Source: Datisca glomerata
Lineage: Eukaryota; Streptophyta; Magnoliopsida; Cucurbitales; Datiscaceae
Assembly (NCBI GenBank): GCA_003255025.1
Contig: QANY01002260.1
Coordinates: 62,001-126,000, forward strand
DNA: 64,000 nt
Direction of reading: 5' to 3'
The translations under genes and the position numbers were made by a program. The notes under the pieces are model-generated. The model had not been told where the DNA came from and searched no databases. It was given only the letters and a program-made list of their open reading frames with translations. This document shows, piece by piece, positions 11,739 to 23,105 of the stretch; the stretch's first letter is position 1, and every line of letters begins with the position of its first letter.

Positions 11739-12166
11739 TATTAAATAGTCTAATTTTTTTAATTTGACCCTTAATTTTTTAATTTTAATCCTTAATTTTT
11801 AAATTTTTAACCTTTTAATCTTTCAAACTTTGAATCAATTTTATTTTTTAACTTTAAAATTTTTACCTAAAATACATGTCACGTCTCGTCCCGTGCACAC
11901 CTCTAACTGAGTTGTAGCTAAACAACATAAAGAACTTATTGTTGGTTTTGGCCAANATATTAAATAGTCTAATTTTTTAATTTGACCCATAATTTTTTCA
12001 ATTTTAACCCTTAATTTTTAATCTTTCAAACTTTGAATCAATTTTATTTTTTAACTTTAAAATTTTTACCTAAAATACATGTCACGTCTCCTCCCGTGCA
12101 CACCTCTAACTGAGTTGTAGCTAAACAACATAGAGAACTTATTGTTGGTATTGGCCAAGCTGATGA
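11739..12166. repeat. Direct duplication of about 215 bp with an N at the junction
   Basis: Two nearly identical copies lie head to tail: 11739-11955 and 11957-12166, starting ATATTAAATAGTCTAATTTT and ending TATTGTTGGTWTTGGCCAA. The only ambiguous base in the window (N, 11956) sits exactly between them. This is typical of a scaffold gap where overlapping contig ends were not merged, though a true tandem duplication is possible. Each copy also holds CCGTGCACACCTCTA, which looks like the right end of an hAT-type element (TAGAGGTGTGCACGG on the other strand). Confidence 0.75.
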
Positions 12167-12638
12167 GATGAATCTAGGTGAGGTGGTTTGGGTATCGCTG
12201 GTCATAAAGGCATACTTAAAGGGAAATGATTTCTCACCAAAGACTACGTTTATGGTAGTGAATACTTTTCTTATAGGATGAAGATAAATATATCCTTTAT
12301 GATGTGATGAATAGCCAAGAAACACACACATATGTGATCTAAAGTCAATTTTGTGCCTATTACATAGTCTAAATTGTGGGTAATAAGCACAACTGAAGGC
12401 ATTTTGGAAGTGATAATCTGGTTTGTGTTTATGAAACATTTAATATTGAGAAAAAATGTTAAGATTCGGTGATGGAATCTTATTAATTAAGTATGTTGCT
12501 ATTTGAAGAGCATGCCACCAGTAACTCAATGGCATTGAGGCATGTGAGAGCAAGCTAGGTTAGTTTCTACAATGTGTCTTTATTTTCTCTCTGTTATGCC
12601 ATTTTGATAGTGTGTGTAAGGGCATGGATGCCTAAAGA
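12090..12638 (-). pseudogene. Ty1/copia integrase C-terminal part (copia A, distal piece)
   Basis: On the minus strand this continues the integrase of copia A beyond the CACTA insertion. After the junction it reads CPYTHYQNGITERK and RHIVET, then LINKIPSP-like residues; at 12439-12300 come HKIDFRSHMCVFLGYSSHHKGY and KVFTTINVVFGE, the usual integrase end. Several stops and a frame shift are present. RT and RNase H of this copy are missing, as the element breaks off in the duplicated tract at about 12.1 kb. Confidence 0.8.
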
Positions 12639-12960
12639 CACTACTACAATTTTATCCTTAGATGAAGGTGAAAGCCCGTCATTATAACCCTATAATGACG
12701 GTTGACCATCTATCATTTATTGGGCTATCATCTTTACTCTTTTTCAACAAAATCTATCATAATAGGGTGTCGTGAAAACCAATTAGATGATGGGAAATCC
12801 TCATCATCATAGGTACCACAAAAAACTATTAGATGACGGGGAATCCCCGTCATCATAGGTACCGTCAAAAGCTATTAGATAACGGGGAATCTCCGTCATC
12901 TAATGTCAAATTATTTTTAAAAGAAATTGTCATAGAGAGGGAAAAATGTCATTCCACGAC
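12639..12960. repeat. Subterminal inverted modules of the Pack-CACTA
   Basis: Short inverted words recur: CCCGTCATTATA...TATAATGACGG, then three copies of ATTAGATGACGGGGAATCCC/CCGTCATC with small changes. In CACTA elements such subterminal arrays are transposase-binding sites; that role is inferred from the family. Confidence 0.7.
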
Positions 12961-14594
12961 GGTTTTTTCATTTAAACACCCAAAATGGTTGAAATAATAG
13001 CATTTTATCTAAAACCCCTAATGACTGTCATAGCTCCCAATAAGACTGACCATAGCTCCCAATAAGCCTAGAAGAATAAAGACAAAGTAGTCAAAGGGAG
13101 ATGTAAACATCGGAAAAGATAGCATGCCAACCTTTTACCCAATGACTCTCAATCCCATTTCGACTATAGATATAAGGATACCTGTCAAATTAAGACCGGT
13201 GAGCTTCTCATTTTAATAAATAATTAATAAGATAAGCAATACAATATTTTCATCAGCATAATATAACAACAAAAAATTTAGGTCTAACTTCTATGTATGG
13301 AAGTTGGAAGGTAAGACTTGGAATAAAAAATAAGCTAGAATATTTACAAAGCAAGTAAACCAAGCAAACACGTGAAAACTAATAGTTAACAGTATGAATT
13401 CATCTCATCATGCCAAAAACGTCCTTTTACTAGGAACATGTGGGAGAGATTTTACAAAATTGTAAGCTTCATTAAATTAATCTAAAATATGCTAATGACT
13501 TGACATCAAAGGATTGTGCACGACAACAGTCTCGGTCAGTGGGATGAATACATATTTTGACTTTTAAATGTAAAAGAAGAAGCCACGCCAAATAAGAAAG
13601 TTAATGATATTGCCACTTCATAATTTAGGATGCCTTTTAAGTTAGTAATAATATCATAGCAACTAGAGCAAATGATTCGTAAGTACAATGAAATGGAACT
13701 AAAATTAAAAGCAATGGATCATATATTGGTGAGAAATTAGATTGAAAGGCTTTTAGCGGCCTCTAATTTTTTAACAGGTTCTAACAGATAGAATGCAAGG
13801 AAAAATCCAAAGCTAATTCCAAATGAGACTTGCATAAAATGGTGAAATATTAGTATTTTATCTGTACCAATATAAAACTATTCCGAATGAGACTTACATA
13901 AAATGTCTTTGAAATTTAGTTCAGATCTGGGGAGAATATATTGACAACATATATATATGAAATTAACTTTACCAATATAAAACTATTCTTTGAAGAAAAG
14001 TATCAAACATATGAATATCATTTAATTTTAGCTCATAAATAGAAAATGTATTGTTCTTTTTAGCTACTGAGAAAAGAAAGGCAAAAAGTACAGACAATCC
14101 TACCGGCCATTACAAAATTCTTGCAGTTTCCCCTCTAAATTCTCACTTAACAAAGAGAAAATGAGTAACTCAGATTGGAATCAGTAACAAGTAATAGAAC
14201 AATGAGAGTCTATGTCTAATTTATGAAATGAAGAGAAAAAACACATTTTTAGAGGGGGAAATGAACTCACAGATTCAAGATCTAAGTCTGGGCATTAGAA
14301 CTAAAGAACAGAGAGTCACCCCACCATCTTCACCATCAAACTCACTATGGTTCAGTGCTCAAAACTGCCACTGTTTCTGATAATCTGACGAATGCTAAAA
14401 AATAGAATGGAAAAAGAAGATTAAATTGGAACCAAATACCAACTGTCTCTCTCTACTTATTTTTATCTCACTACTAGAGACAAGCATTCGTGAAAGTAGA
14501 AATCAGACTAAAAAATTACTAGTTCTTAGTCCTCCCTCATATATGCAATATAAATATATAGCCTTGGGAATTTATCTTATAACTTGAGAGAGAG

Positions 14595-14687
14595 AGAGAG
14601 ACCCAAGCCTTGCTTTATTGCCTGCTCCAATCATCCTTAACGTTTCCTCTGTGCTAATACCATTATATACTATTATGTCAAATATCT
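14595..14687 (-). pseudogene. Possible extra captured exon (unidentified)
   Basis: After the last kinase exon, the minus strand shows a plausible acceptor (TAGTGTGCAG) and then an open stretch reading STEETLRMIGAGNKARLGSL before a GA microsatellite (14587-14603). It does not continue the kinase sequence, which should read on as an APE-containing activation segment. It may come from a second source gene, or be chance coding. I do not recognise it. Confidence 0.3.
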
Positions 14688-14770
14688 GCACACTAAAGAA
14701 TGTTAAGTAAATACAAAATTGGAATCAGTATTATTCAATTTCCATCAAGTTTTATAAAAAAAAATCATAC

Positions 14771-15712
14771 CCAAATGTCCCTTTGACAGTTTTGCGAAGG
14801 AAAGGAACAGAATGATCAAAGGTCCATGTTGCTAATTCGAAATCGCATAATTGTAAACATGAATTCAACCAAATTGACTTATAGAGAATCTAAGTTTGTT
14901 AATCAAAAGGCATTATCATAAGGTAAATGTGTTTTGTTTTTCACCTTGGGTGATCTTTTGGAAGAAAGATGAATGTTTGAGGGATTAATGTCTCTATGAA
15001 CAACACATATTTCAGTTCCACCGTGTAAATATGCTATGGCCTTCGTAATTCCAATAGCAACTTTATACCTCACTGACCATGAAAGTGGGAATCTACCATT
15101 CACTTTCCTCTTCTTTTCTACAATTAGGTATTCAATATTTAATCAAAATCATCAAGAAAAAATGAAAACAGGGAAACAATTTTACATTCAAAAAGAAATT
15201 TAGTATAAATTCTCTGAAAACTTGTTTAGAAACAATTTTCAAAATAGGTTAAGATTGGAATCCTATTTTTGTTTGTATGGAAAACAGAAAAACTAAAATA
15301 AAAGCTCTTCCAAACAGGCATGTATCGTGCAAATGTTTCTCTAAGCTTCCACCAGAGGCATACTTATAGACAAAAAAGCCTTCATCTAGATCAATGCAAA
15401 AACCAAGGAAGGGGATGATATTTGGGTTGTGAAGAGAACTAGCAATCATCAATTCTATGCAGAATGATTTGTTGACTCCTTATCTTTCTTGTCTAATTTC
15501 TTAACTGCCACTATAGTTCTCAAAATCCCTACTCTGCCCTTGAAGACGCAACTCAAAACCCATCTTCCCAATACTCATCCTACCCATTCAAACAAATCAG
15601 TTTAAAAAATCTCATTCAAACTCTGATTTAAGTAAAGCATACCCATTAAACTAAACTACCTTCGGAAAAATTGCGCGTAGCTGAAAGGATTTCAGTATAA
15701 TTGAATCTAACC
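14771..15712 (-). pseudogene. Captured receptor-like cytoplasmic Ser/Thr kinase fragment, exons and introns
   Basis: Four exons can be read on the minus strand. About 15712-15660 ends ILSATRNFSEG before donor GTAGTT. 15579 to about 15310 carries VLGRWVLSCVFKGRV (glycine-rich loop), IVAVKKLDKKDKES (ATP-site lysine), LMIASSLHNPNIIPFLGFCI and YKYASGGSLEKHLH. 15117-14945 carries WSVRYKVAIGITKAIAYLHG and CVVHRDINPSNIHLSS (catalytic loop HRD-x4-N, with K changed to N). 14850-14771 carries LCDFELATW and KTVKGTFG. This is the order of a plant RLCK (class VI-like). Decay is evident: DFG is DFE, a stop replaces the residue before VLG, a frame break lies near 15460, and the acceptor before the last exon reads AA instead of AG. 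The C-lobe is absent. Retained introns show that capture was from DNA, not a spliced transcript. Confidence 0.88.
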
Positions 15713-16500
15713 AAAGTATTGGCAACTAGAAAAATAATGTTTTCCACTTACTCAATCCTCCTCCATTTGTACTCTTTGGCTCGAGCCTCACTCATTCCAC
15801 AGTCTAAGTTCACCATTAAAACAGTTGCAGTAGTGGAAGAGCTAATATTCATAGACTCCAGCTATATCTGTGAGCAGAGGCTGAACCTGAAAGACGAGTG
15901 AAATGATTGGGGATCAGCATTTGCCAATTCTGTACCACAACCACTAGATTCCGCTAGTAACCTAGCAAAAGTCACATGTATGACGAACCCTTACCATCTC
16001 AACCCCACGAATTTGAGAATGAGAGAAAGAGAGAATTAGTTCGGGAGATCAGGAATTTAAGATATAGAGATATGGTAAGAAGAGGAGAGAGGTGAGAGAG
16101 AACAAACCCTAGGTTCTCTTATACTCGATTTCCTTTCTATCTCCAATATAAAAAATGAATGAAAGTGTTAAAATGGCCTAACCTCACCCAGATGAAGATA
16201 AGCGTTGTCGAAACCCATCCCCTTAACGTAGACACTCCATCGTTTCCTTTCACCGAACCGCGAAACCAACCCTTCCATTTTCCTATGGCCTAATCACACC
16301 CAGCGCAGATTATGAACATGAGCTTAGAGTGTTGGCGCTAGGTAGATGAGAGAGTACGAACATGAGCTGAGAGAGAGAGATAGAAAGAGAGAGTTCAGAA
16401 TGTTCGTGCATTTGAAAGAGAGAAATGTAGAGGATGAACTTTGGGAAGGAAAGCTGGAGTGAAAGAAATGAAATTAGGGTTTAAAGTGGGTTAAATGGGA
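15713..16500 (-). other. Probable captured 5' region of the kinase gene
   Basis: On the minus strand this zone has leader-like features: an AACCTAGGGTTTGTTCTCTC stretch, CT-rich runs (GA-rich on +, 16060-16110 and 16360-16420) and an open stretch near 15960-15840 reading LLAESSGCGTELANADPQSF. It may be the captured first exon and 5' UTR of the kinase. I cannot confirm this without the donor gene. Confidence 0.4.
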
Positions 16501-16693
16501 TGGCATTTTTATAAATAAAGTGAAATTAGATGGCATCACATATAATAGTATCATAGTAGGTAAAACATTGATGACAACTTATTTAAAACCTGTCATATTA
16601 TCCCACCCAACACTTTTTTTCTTTGACATGTTTTACAAATGTGTCATTAAATTAAATAAGATGCTGCCATTGCCCCCCACTTTTGAAGTAGTG

Positions 16694-18720
16694 AGACTAT
16701 TCCATTTTTAAGGAAAAAAAACTGTTTGGAAGTTATGTACTCACCCCTAAACTAATTGTAGGCATTTAATAAGATGTGCAAGTTATTTTTCAGCAAGTGT
16801 TTTGAAATGTAACAATGTGGAAAAGGCTTCAGATTTCAGTCTTAGGGGTTAAATCCAAGAAAACCTGGAAAAGTCATATACAAAATAGATATAATACCCC
16901 AAACCCATGGATTTCACTCGTGTAGAGCCACAAACGTCAGTATGCACTATTACTTCTAGTAAGAAAGGTGGGATGATTAAGTGTGTGACTCTTTCCTTAT
17001 TAACATGCATTATAAACATCAACATCTTCATTAATAGGTTTTAATTTTAGTTGGTTTAGTATGACTTTAGTTGTTTTTAGTGAGAGATGTCCTAGTTTAT
17101 GGTGCCATGTAGGGAAAGTATATGTTTGTGTATGGTGAGAATTGACAAGAAATGAATTTTGAACACTGTTTTGAACAAAGATATTCTTGCATTTACTATC
17201 ATTGTTTGTGACAAAATCATATGCATAAATATGCTTGGGAAAAGATTTAGATATAAGAGTAGGAAATTTGTTGGAATTGAGACTTAATCTACTAGTGACT
17301 AACTTAAGAAACTGTGAGGAACTGATGTCGTTATGAATAAGGAGATGACATGTTAATGTTATAGCTTTGGTCCCCTCAGGTTCAAACAACTCATAATGCC
17401 TATCTCTAAGTCTTCCTATGAGTAGGATCATCCATGTTGCCTTGTCCTTTACAAAGTAGTAATAAGAGTGAAACTCAACAAAAACGGGATTATCTATACA
17501 AAGTTTAGATACACTAATTAAGTTTTTTGCAATGTCAAGCACTTTAAGAATAGATTTCAGATTTAAATGGTACAAACAAGTATGTAGAGTCTAACACTAG
17601 TATGAGTTATGGCTAGTTACTCACATATTTCAACTGTAAGTGTGCCACTACCTTGGTATTCATTCTTGGTTCCAAGCTTGTTTAGCTCAGTAGTGACATG
17701 ATGTGTGATGCCACTATCAGCAAACCATGGTCCATTTGATCCCACTTCTAATCTTTCCATAAATGGTGTAGAGTTGGCTTACATGTTGTGATGTGGTACA
17801 AAGTTACAGGTATATCCATAAAGGCCATTGAAACTTTGTCCAGCTACAAAACTGGCGTGCGGTTTGACTTGGAAGTTTATATCATACCTATGACTAGCAA
17901 CTTGTTATGGCATGTCCTGGTTTGTTACAAACTTGACAGGTTATTCTACTTATGTTCCTACCTCATCTACCTCATCTTCTTTCCCCTCTAAAGTTACTTT
18001 GGTTTCTTCTAGAGTTATTGTAAGTAATTTGTGACCATTGTTTTGATATGGTCCATTTCTTCTCTATAAGTTGTTGGTTGAAGTTGTATGAGCTATGAGT
18101 TAAATGTGCATTGGCTTTCATTGAGGCTTCCTTTTCAGTATTTAATTTTGCCAATCTTATTTCATGTATCATTAACATGGATTGAACCTCTTCAATGGTC
18201 AAATTACCAGCCTTTGAGATAATATTTACTACACTTTGTCATAACTAAATTGTATTCCATCCAAGATATGCAATATTAAATACTCATCACTAATGAGATA
18301 ACCATCACCTAACAAATTATCACTTATGCCTCTCATTACATCAAAATAATGAGATACTGACATTTCCTCTTTGGTTGTGTTACACAGAGAGTTCATAAGC
18401 TCAAGTAGCTTTGCTCTGAACCCGTTTGCATAAGTCCTTTCCATAACATACCATAGGCGTCTTGTAGTTTCTTATTGAATGACTGATCCCAATAAACGAT
18501 CAGACATGGTTGATCTGAGCTAGCTTAGTAGTAATTGGTCATGTCTAAGCCATTAGATATAATCGGGGTTGAGATTTCCATCAGCTAGATGTTGCACAGG
18601 TCCTACTTCTGCATTCGTTATGTAGTTAGTAAGTCGATGTCCAATTATGGCAGGAACAACTTGCAATTCTAGAGAATGTTCTTTCCGTATAATTTTATTG
18701 ATAGGGTTGATCTGAGGGTG
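16694..18720 (-). pseudogene. Ty1/copia gag to integrase (copia A, proximal piece)
   Basis: Minus-strand polyprotein in the usual copia order: gag N-terminus at about 18700-18480 (VPAIIGHRLTNYITNAE, HDQLLLS); UBN2-type gag at 18444-18229 (TKEEMSVSHYFDVMRGISDN, LILHILDGI); LTIEEVQSMLMIHEIRL at 18202-17972; GAG-pre-integrase at 17575-17010 (TWHHKLGHLSLKTTKVIL); then integrase (VHTDVCGSTRV, YDFSRFSWI, LKSEAFSTLLHFK). The reading frame runs into the CACTA border at 16694 and resumes at 12638. Stops and frame shifts are present. No 5' LTR or primer site was found to the right; the element is truncated near 18.72 kb. Confidence 0.85.
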
Positions 18721-18822
18721 TTGGTAAATGGGCTAAGCCCAATAGGCTGCCTTTATACTTTTGTAATTAGATAAAGTACAATCTAACTAATGTCTACACC
18801 TCTTATTTAAAGATAATTTTGT

Positions 18823-19320
18823 TGATTTGAATATGATTAGTGGTACTAATTGAGTTTAGAAGGAAAATAATGGTGGATGATGATGAAGTTTGTATAGATT
18901 TAGTAATTTTAGAATTTTCATTTCTTTATTTTGGGGAATTTTAGTGAGTTTAGGATTTGGGTGAATTTTTTTTCATGGTGTTAATTGATTGTGATTTACT
19001 TGGATATTGTGATTAAGAAATATGATAAGTTTATATATAAATGTGATGTTTTGCTTAAAGTTTATAGATTTTCTATGTTGTTTAGCTAATATTTTATTAA
19101 TTTGGATCTAATTAGTGGTACTAATTGGGTTTAGAAGGGAAATGGGTGGATGACGATGAAAATTGTATAGATTTTGATAAGTTTAGAACTTTTCTTTCTT
19201 TCTTTTGGGGAATTTTTAGTGAGCTTAATATTTGGGTAATTTTTTCTTGGTGTTAATTGATTGTGATTTACTTGGATATTGTAATAAAAAAATATGATAA
19301 GTTTATTGTTATATATAAAT
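18823..19320 (+). repeat. Duplicated leader of the CACTA relic
   Basis: Two diverged copies of about 220 bp (18823-19044 and 19099-19320) share TTAGTGGTACTAATTGRGTTTAGAAGG, TTTTGGGGAATTTT and GTTAATTGATTGTGATTTAC (20 bases). They lie just upstream of the transposase start at 19342. Confidence 0.75.
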
Positions 19321-19341
19321 ATCTCTAGAAATCTTATTACA

Positions 19342-20450
19342 ATGGATAAAAGTTAGATTAAAAAATCAAGATTTAGTCAAGAATATTTGAATGGGATAAA
19401 TGAGTTTCTTAAATTTGCTTTGGAGAGCGCGTCCGAAGATGGAAACATGTATTGTCCGTGTCAAAAAAGCATAAATAGTATGCGGATTCGTAATGATGTT
19501 GTCTATGATCACTTGATTCATAATGGATTTGTTAAAGATTATACTCATTTGGGTATTTCGTAGGGAACCTATTTTGGGTAGTATCCCTCAAGTTTGAGTA
19601 AATAAAGGATGATGTGTACACTCAATAACGTCACATGCATTAGAAGGTTCCAATTATATGCATGAATTATTGGGGATAGGTAACGTAGGAGATATAAACT
19701 CTATTCCATCACAAGAAATAAATGTAGTCGATGATGATTTTGAACAATTGGGTGGTGAAAATAATTATGAGCAAGCTAATGATGTTGAACCTGACTCTCA
19801 AGCTCGCGATTTTTATGATTCTGTTAGAGATAATAACCAATCATTATAACCTAGACGTAAAAAAATATTTAAAGCTATCATTTATAGTGTATTTATATCG
19901 CATTAAATGTCTCTATGAGTGGTGTGATAAGTTTTTTACTGTACTTCTGGATTTATCACGTGATTCTTATCCCGAAGGTGTTCAACTTTCAGAGATATTT
20001 TATGAAACGAAAAGGCTCATTAAAAAGTTAGGTATTATGTATAAGAAAATATATGCATGTTCGAAGGACCGCATGCTGTATTAGAAAAATAATGTTAACG
20101 ATCAATCATGTAGAACTTGGGGTACTTCATGGTGACTCAACAATGAGAATGTTATTAGATCTTCATCAAAAACACATATAAAAAAGAAAGTAAGCAAGAT
20201 ACCAGTTAAGGTGTTGCGTCATTTTTCTCAAAAAACAAGATTAAAGAGGTTTTATATGTCTTATGAAACAACAGAAGAGTATCAGATGATATCATGATGA
20301 ATGCACTAAAGATGATGCGTTAAGTCATCATGTAGACTCAGATACATGGAAATCATTTGATGATAGATATGATGATTTTGCTCTAGATAATAGATTTTAT
20401 GTTAAGTATGAATTGAATTATGACATTTGTCTTTCTTTATGATAGAAATG
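19342..20450 (+). pseudogene. CACTA TNP2-type transposase N-terminal relic
   Basis: From the ATG at 19342: MDKS, then KSRFSQEYLNGINEFLKFAL and SASEDGNMYCPCQKSINS with DHLIHNGFVKDYTHLG, the transposase-associated zinc domain. At 19640-20080 comes ELLGIGNVGDIN, ARDFYDSVRDNNQSL, IKCLYEWCDKFFTVLLDLSR and KKLGIMYKKIYACSKD, the family's linker and N-terminal TNP2 region. At 20190-20380 are KVLRHFSQKTRLKRFYMSYE and DTWKSFDDRYDDFAL. Frames change several times and the catalytic part beyond the WKSFD motif is deleted. Confidence 0.82.
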
Positions 20451-20599
20451 TAGCACCACCAATAAGAGGAATCAAAGTAAATAATTAACGTTAGATACAT
20501 TGGGTCAGATAAGTAAAGCGCAAATATCTCATCAAATGGTAATTAATGATTATTTATATTTACCGAAGTTTGGTTAATTTATAAATTAAATGTGTATTC

Positions 20600-21260
20600 A
20601 TTATTTTAGTATAGGAAAAAGAGACTAGGAAAGAACATAGTCGTACAGAGTTATTTGCAATCATTCATAAACATAAAAGCATGACTTTATTTTTATCTAG
20701 AATCTGAAGTCGTGGCTGTAAGTGATTGTTACATTAAAGTTTTGATAATTATTATTTATATTAATTATGGTTCTTTATTACATTAAAGTCTCTCATGATT
20801 GTTGTTTATTAAAGTTCCTTATTATATTAAAGTTCATTATTACATTATAGTTCCTTGTTACATTAAGTAGAATTCTAATTATTATGATTTATGTTTTACA
20901 TTATAGAATTCTATGCATGCACGTATCGCTAAACTTCCTGATCCTTCTGAAGACGTTCTATCGAAAAACAATATTTTTTTCACATGTCATGGGAAATGAA
21001 CATCTCGGACCTATGCGAGGGATTGGATTAGGCCTTACTCCATCGAGGTTATTTTAACCCTCCTCAAGTGTACGTTATGGTGGTGCTTCTACTAACTCTC
21101 AACTGTTTGAAGAAAACACGCAGTTGCGATCGAAAATCTTTAAATTGGAGTCTGCCTAGTCAACGATGACATCTCAATTAACTTTATTGTTTGAGGAAAT
21201 TAATAAGCTGAAAAGCGTAACCGAGAAAATAACTCCAATTGAAGGATGTCAGAAGAATTA
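20600..21260 (+). pseudogene. TNP1/Ptta-type second CACTA protein, C-terminal relic
   Basis: Pieces typical of the smaller En/Spm protein: a KEHSRTELFAIIHKHKS stretch at about 20630, MRGIGLGLTPSR at about 21010, and a coiled-coil-like tail (QLFEENTQLRSKIFKLES, LLFEEINKLKSVTEK) at 21100-21240. It directly follows the truncated TNP2 relic, so the middle of the element is deleted. Confidence 0.65.
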
Positions 21261-21995
21261 GGTAAAATGAAATACTTACTTTCTTCTTAAGTTTTATTTG
21301 TTTATGATTCACGCCTTAAATATGTTCATATTTTTTTATTGTCAAGAATTTGAAGATGTGTGATATTAGTGGCTTTGTCTATTCATTTTGAAAGCTCAGT
21401 TTTTTGTTCATCTAACTTGTAATGGTATATTAGATATAACATTTGTATTACTCAATTAACTTCATTACCATTTTTTATTTTAATTGTCATCAGTGTAATG
21501 AAAGTTTGATGAAAAATAGATGTTCTATTAATTGAGAATGATGTTTGTGCTGTTGTGAATGTTCTGATGCGTAAAATTATTGAAAACTGTATTTGCAGGC
21601 AAATTTCTGGTATACGCACAAAAACAGGTGCAATATGTTGGAAATTACTCAATACTGGCAGTTTTAAACCATCGGGAAAGATGAAGCTTCAACCGCCAAT
21701 AAATATAAGCTCCATCTGTACTGGCAGTTTTAAATTACTGCAAAGATAAAACGTTGGAAAAATATTTCAATTACTTTTTCCAACGGTAATAATTGCCTTC
21801 AATGTTTTTCCTTCCGGTATCCTGGCTGTTTTGCATTGCCGGCAAAGGAACTCCGACTTCTAGATAACCGTCAAAATAGCTCCTTTGCAGAGGTGAGATA
21901 GTGGCGGTTTTCTAACGGACGAAATTTTTTTCTATCTATTTTAACCGTCAGCATATGGTCAAAAATCGTCGAAAAAACCTTAATTTCCTATAGTG

Positions 21996-23105
21996 ATGTC
22001 TGACCATTATTGTGCAACAGCGCGTAAATGCTTAGTTAAAAGTGATTTTTTCCCTCCGAAGTTAAAAAATAATTTCTAAAATTAAAAACTCTTACTTTCT
22101 TCTCATTTCGCAATTTTAAGCTGACTATAAGCACTGCCGTTGAGTAAAACACGAAATCGATTAGCATTGTGACCTTTGATAAATATAGTAGTGTTGAAGG
22201 TTAATCATTCGATTGAGAAATATGAGGTCCAATTAAAGGTAAATTAGGTTAAAATTTTGTAAGATATTCGAAGTATGTTTTTAATTTAAACAAATATTAT
22301 AAAAAAAATTAAACTTCAACATTTTATGCCGCAATGCGCAAAGAAAAATAAACTCCTTGAATGAGAAAAAATAGTTCGAGTCATAATGTAAAATCTCTAA
22401 AATTCACAGCTAAACATAAATTTTTACCTTAAACTCTATAAGTTGAAAATGTGCTTCAGAAAAAAAACGGAATTTCTGAGGTAACAAGCTGAGTCTGTAA
22501 GCAGTCACTCTCATGTCAGCTGGCGGGGAACCAAAAGCCAATGCCTATGTGGGAGAGAGAATGTGTTTTGCAGAGTCCACTTTTGTCAGACGAAATCACC
22601 TTGTCCACCTGTGTTCACCCAATCACATTGCTTCCTTGATTGGTATATGTGGGTCACACTTTGATCTCCCATATCTCCTCATTATCATATGGCAGTAAAA
22701 TTTATTTTGGATAACATGAGAGTGTTGAGTCTCTACCGTAATTCTTTCAAAAGCAACGCCCTACATTGGTAAAAAGCTAATGTTTATTTTTTATTTATCT
22801 GATTTTCATGTTCGGTTGACATAGATTGTTTATTTTAAAGCGAAACGTCAATGTGATCCATTAGAGCAATATTTTTCCTAAGGTGTACCATGACCCACTT
22901 GATCAGTTAGCAGAATTCTTGAGGTTCAGTGTGACGTATCGTATCCTTGATCCTTAACTCTTGTTTGGCCCTCCTTTATTCACGACTCTGATATTTTCCT
23001 TAGTTCATACTCGTGAATTGTAGAAATTGAAGTTCTTTTCTTCATGAATCGATCATCTATCTACCCGTAAATTGTGTCCTCAATCTGTGTGTCAAACTAT
23101 GAATA
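21996..23105. other. No gene recognised
   Basis: Mixed AT-rich sequence. A better-composed patch at 22500-22700 has one short + strand frame (61 codons) without family features. I see nothing that I can support as a gene. Confidence 0.3.

Larger units (their letters stand above)
12639..16693. mobile_element. Complete Pack-type CACTA transposon with captured kinase gene
   Basis: The left end reads CACTACTACAATTTTA and the right end, on the other strand, CACTACTTCAAAAGTG, so the termini share CACTACTWCAA. The direct repeat AGA flanks both ends (12636-12638 and 16694-16696), the 3-bp duplication expected of CACTA elements. The left subterminal zone (12660-12960) is packed with TAATGACGG/CCGTCATTA and GATGACGGGGAATCCCCGTCATC modules. 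No transposase is recognisable inside; instead it contains a minus-strand receptor-like kinase fragment with introns. Removing the element and one AGA rejoins the copia integrase frame exactly, which confirms both borders. It is non-autonomous and needs a transposase in trans. Confidence 0.92.
18780..21995 (+). mobile_element. CACTA (En/Spm) relic with transposase remains and 3' terminus
   Basis: The right end reads ATTTCCTATAGTG, i.e. CACTATAGGAAAT on the other strand, a standard CACTA terminus, preceded by subterminal modules (GGCGGTTTTC, ACCGTCA, ATCGTCGAAAAAACC). The flanking base triplet is ATG. The matching 5' terminus was not found; the left border with copia A is set where gag homology ends. 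Inside are a TNP2-type coding relic and a TNP1/Ptta-type coding relic, both + strand and broken. Confidence 0.75.

Noticed and set aside
14580..16400. CRISPR-like or regulatory meaning of the GA/CT tracts
   Set aside because: They are simple microsatellites as found in plant leaders; there is no regular spacer structure, and CRISPR arrays are not expected in a plant nuclear genome.
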